A DNA stretch of 5,282 nucleotides from contig CAJJDL010000239.1 in NCBI GenBank assembly GCA_905182935.1, positions 1 to 5,282 of the forward strand. Direction: 5' to 3'. The DNA is from an uncultured Nitrospinaceae bacterium (GTDB lineage Bacteria > Nitrospinota > Nitrospinia > Nitrospinales > VA-1). Below are positions 5,093 to 5,282 of this stretch, one piece after another (position 1 is the first letter of the stretch; every line of letters starts with the position of its first letter). The position numbers were made by a program, and so were the translations under genes. The notes under the pieces were generated by a model. The model saw only the letters and a program-made list of their open reading frames with translations. It had not been told where the DNA came from and did not search any database.

Positions 5093-5282
5093 ATGAAAAA
5101 AATATCACCCATATATTTTTTAAAGAGATGGCTAATAGGAGCTCTTGCAGTGCTGATGACTTTATCATGCACGGCAGATATTGAAAATCTTGTTGGTCCT
5201 AGTTTTTCGGGATATACAATTGGAGTTACTGCACATTATGGGGGTGTAGGCATAGTTCAATCTTCTGGATCAGCAACCATTC
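5093..5282 (+). CDS. Unrecognised exported protein, probable lipoprotein (5' part only)
   Basis: An open frame of 63 residues runs from the ATG at 5093 to the right edge with no stop. The start MKKISPIYFLKRW is followed by a hydrophobic core LIGALAVLMTLSC and then a polar mature part beginning TADIENLVGPSF. Cys26 could be lipidated, although Thr at -3 and Leu at -2 make the lipobox (TLSC) non-ideal; cleavage after CTA (residue 28) is an alternative. The visible mature segment (YTIGVTAHYGGVGIV, then QSSGSATI) resembles the opening strands of secreted Ig-like (Big/invasin-type) domains, but only loosely. It does not look like FlgI, which would be expected after flgH. No ribosome binding site precedes the ATG; the bases before it are A-rich. 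A 13-codon frame (5055-5096) ends by overlapping this ATG (ATGA) and may be chance. The function is unknown. Confidence 0.6.
   Translation, partial: MKKISPIYFLKRWLIGALAVLMTLSCTADIENLVGPSFSGYTIGVTAHYGGVGIVQSSGSATI

Noticed and set aside
5055..5096. A 13-codon frame overlapping the start of the last gene, as a leader peptide
   Set aside because: It has no ribosome binding site, and in this A-rich stretch short lysine/asparagine frames are expected by chance.
5093..5282. The last frame as a divergent or frameshifted flgI
   Set aside because: None of the FlgI N-terminal motifs (such as RIKDIA or LVGYGLVVGL) appear in this frame, and the alternative frame checked over the same stretch stops early.

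Overview
The window looks like chromosomal DNA of an AT-rich, flagellated, Gram-negative-type (diderm) bacterium. A lipoprotein L-ring subunit (FlgH) and periplasmic FlgA point to an outer membrane. The gene order flgF-flgG-flgA-flgH is common in Proteobacteria (delta-type and others), Nitrospirota and Nitrospinota. The first gene encodes an exported heme b subunit of the family shared by nitrite oxidoreductase (NxrC), ethylbenzene dehydrogenase (EbdC), selenate reductase, dimethylsulfide dehydrogenase and chlorate reductase (type II DMSO reductase-family enzymes). Together with the AT-rich flagellar genes, this makes a nitrite oxidiser (Nitrospinota-like) or another Nxr-bearing lineage a reasonable guess, but the sequence here does not prove it.

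Layout. Bases 1-120 hold a strong stem-loop (15-44), a 15-bp dyad (48-62) and a consensus ribosome binding site. Bases 121-1104 (+) encode the heme b gamma subunit with a GTG start, closed by a strong intrinsic terminator (1131-1175). Convergent to it is a single-domain cytoplasmic rhodanese (1190-1507, -). An extremely AT-rich spacer of about 370 bases follows. Its right end carries a good sigma-54 type -24/-12 promoter (1823-1838), about 40 bases before flgF. Bases 1878-4990 (+) hold flgF, flgG, flgA and flgH in tight succession (gaps of 39, 17 and 0 bases), very probably one operon. After flgH comes a short AT-rich gap with a weak hairpin, then the 5' part of an unrecognised exported protein (5093-5282) that runs off the window. 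The usual next gene, flgI, is not seen at this position.

How the genes work together. FlgF and FlgG form the proximal and distal flagellar rod. FlgA is the periplasmic chaperone for P-ring assembly, and FlgH builds the L-ring in the outer membrane. The set is a rod and outer-ring module that a sigma-54 promoter would switch on at the middle stage of flagellar assembly. The heme subunit belongs to a separate respiratory function. Its catalytic molybdenum and iron-sulfur partners are not in this window and could lie to the left. It is visibly richer in G+C and uses different codons from the flagellar genes, consistent with high expression or a different history.

The two most interesting points are the sigma-54 promoter at the flagellar operon and the unknown exported protein where flgI would be expected. 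No wholly new system can be demonstrated from these 5.3 kb.
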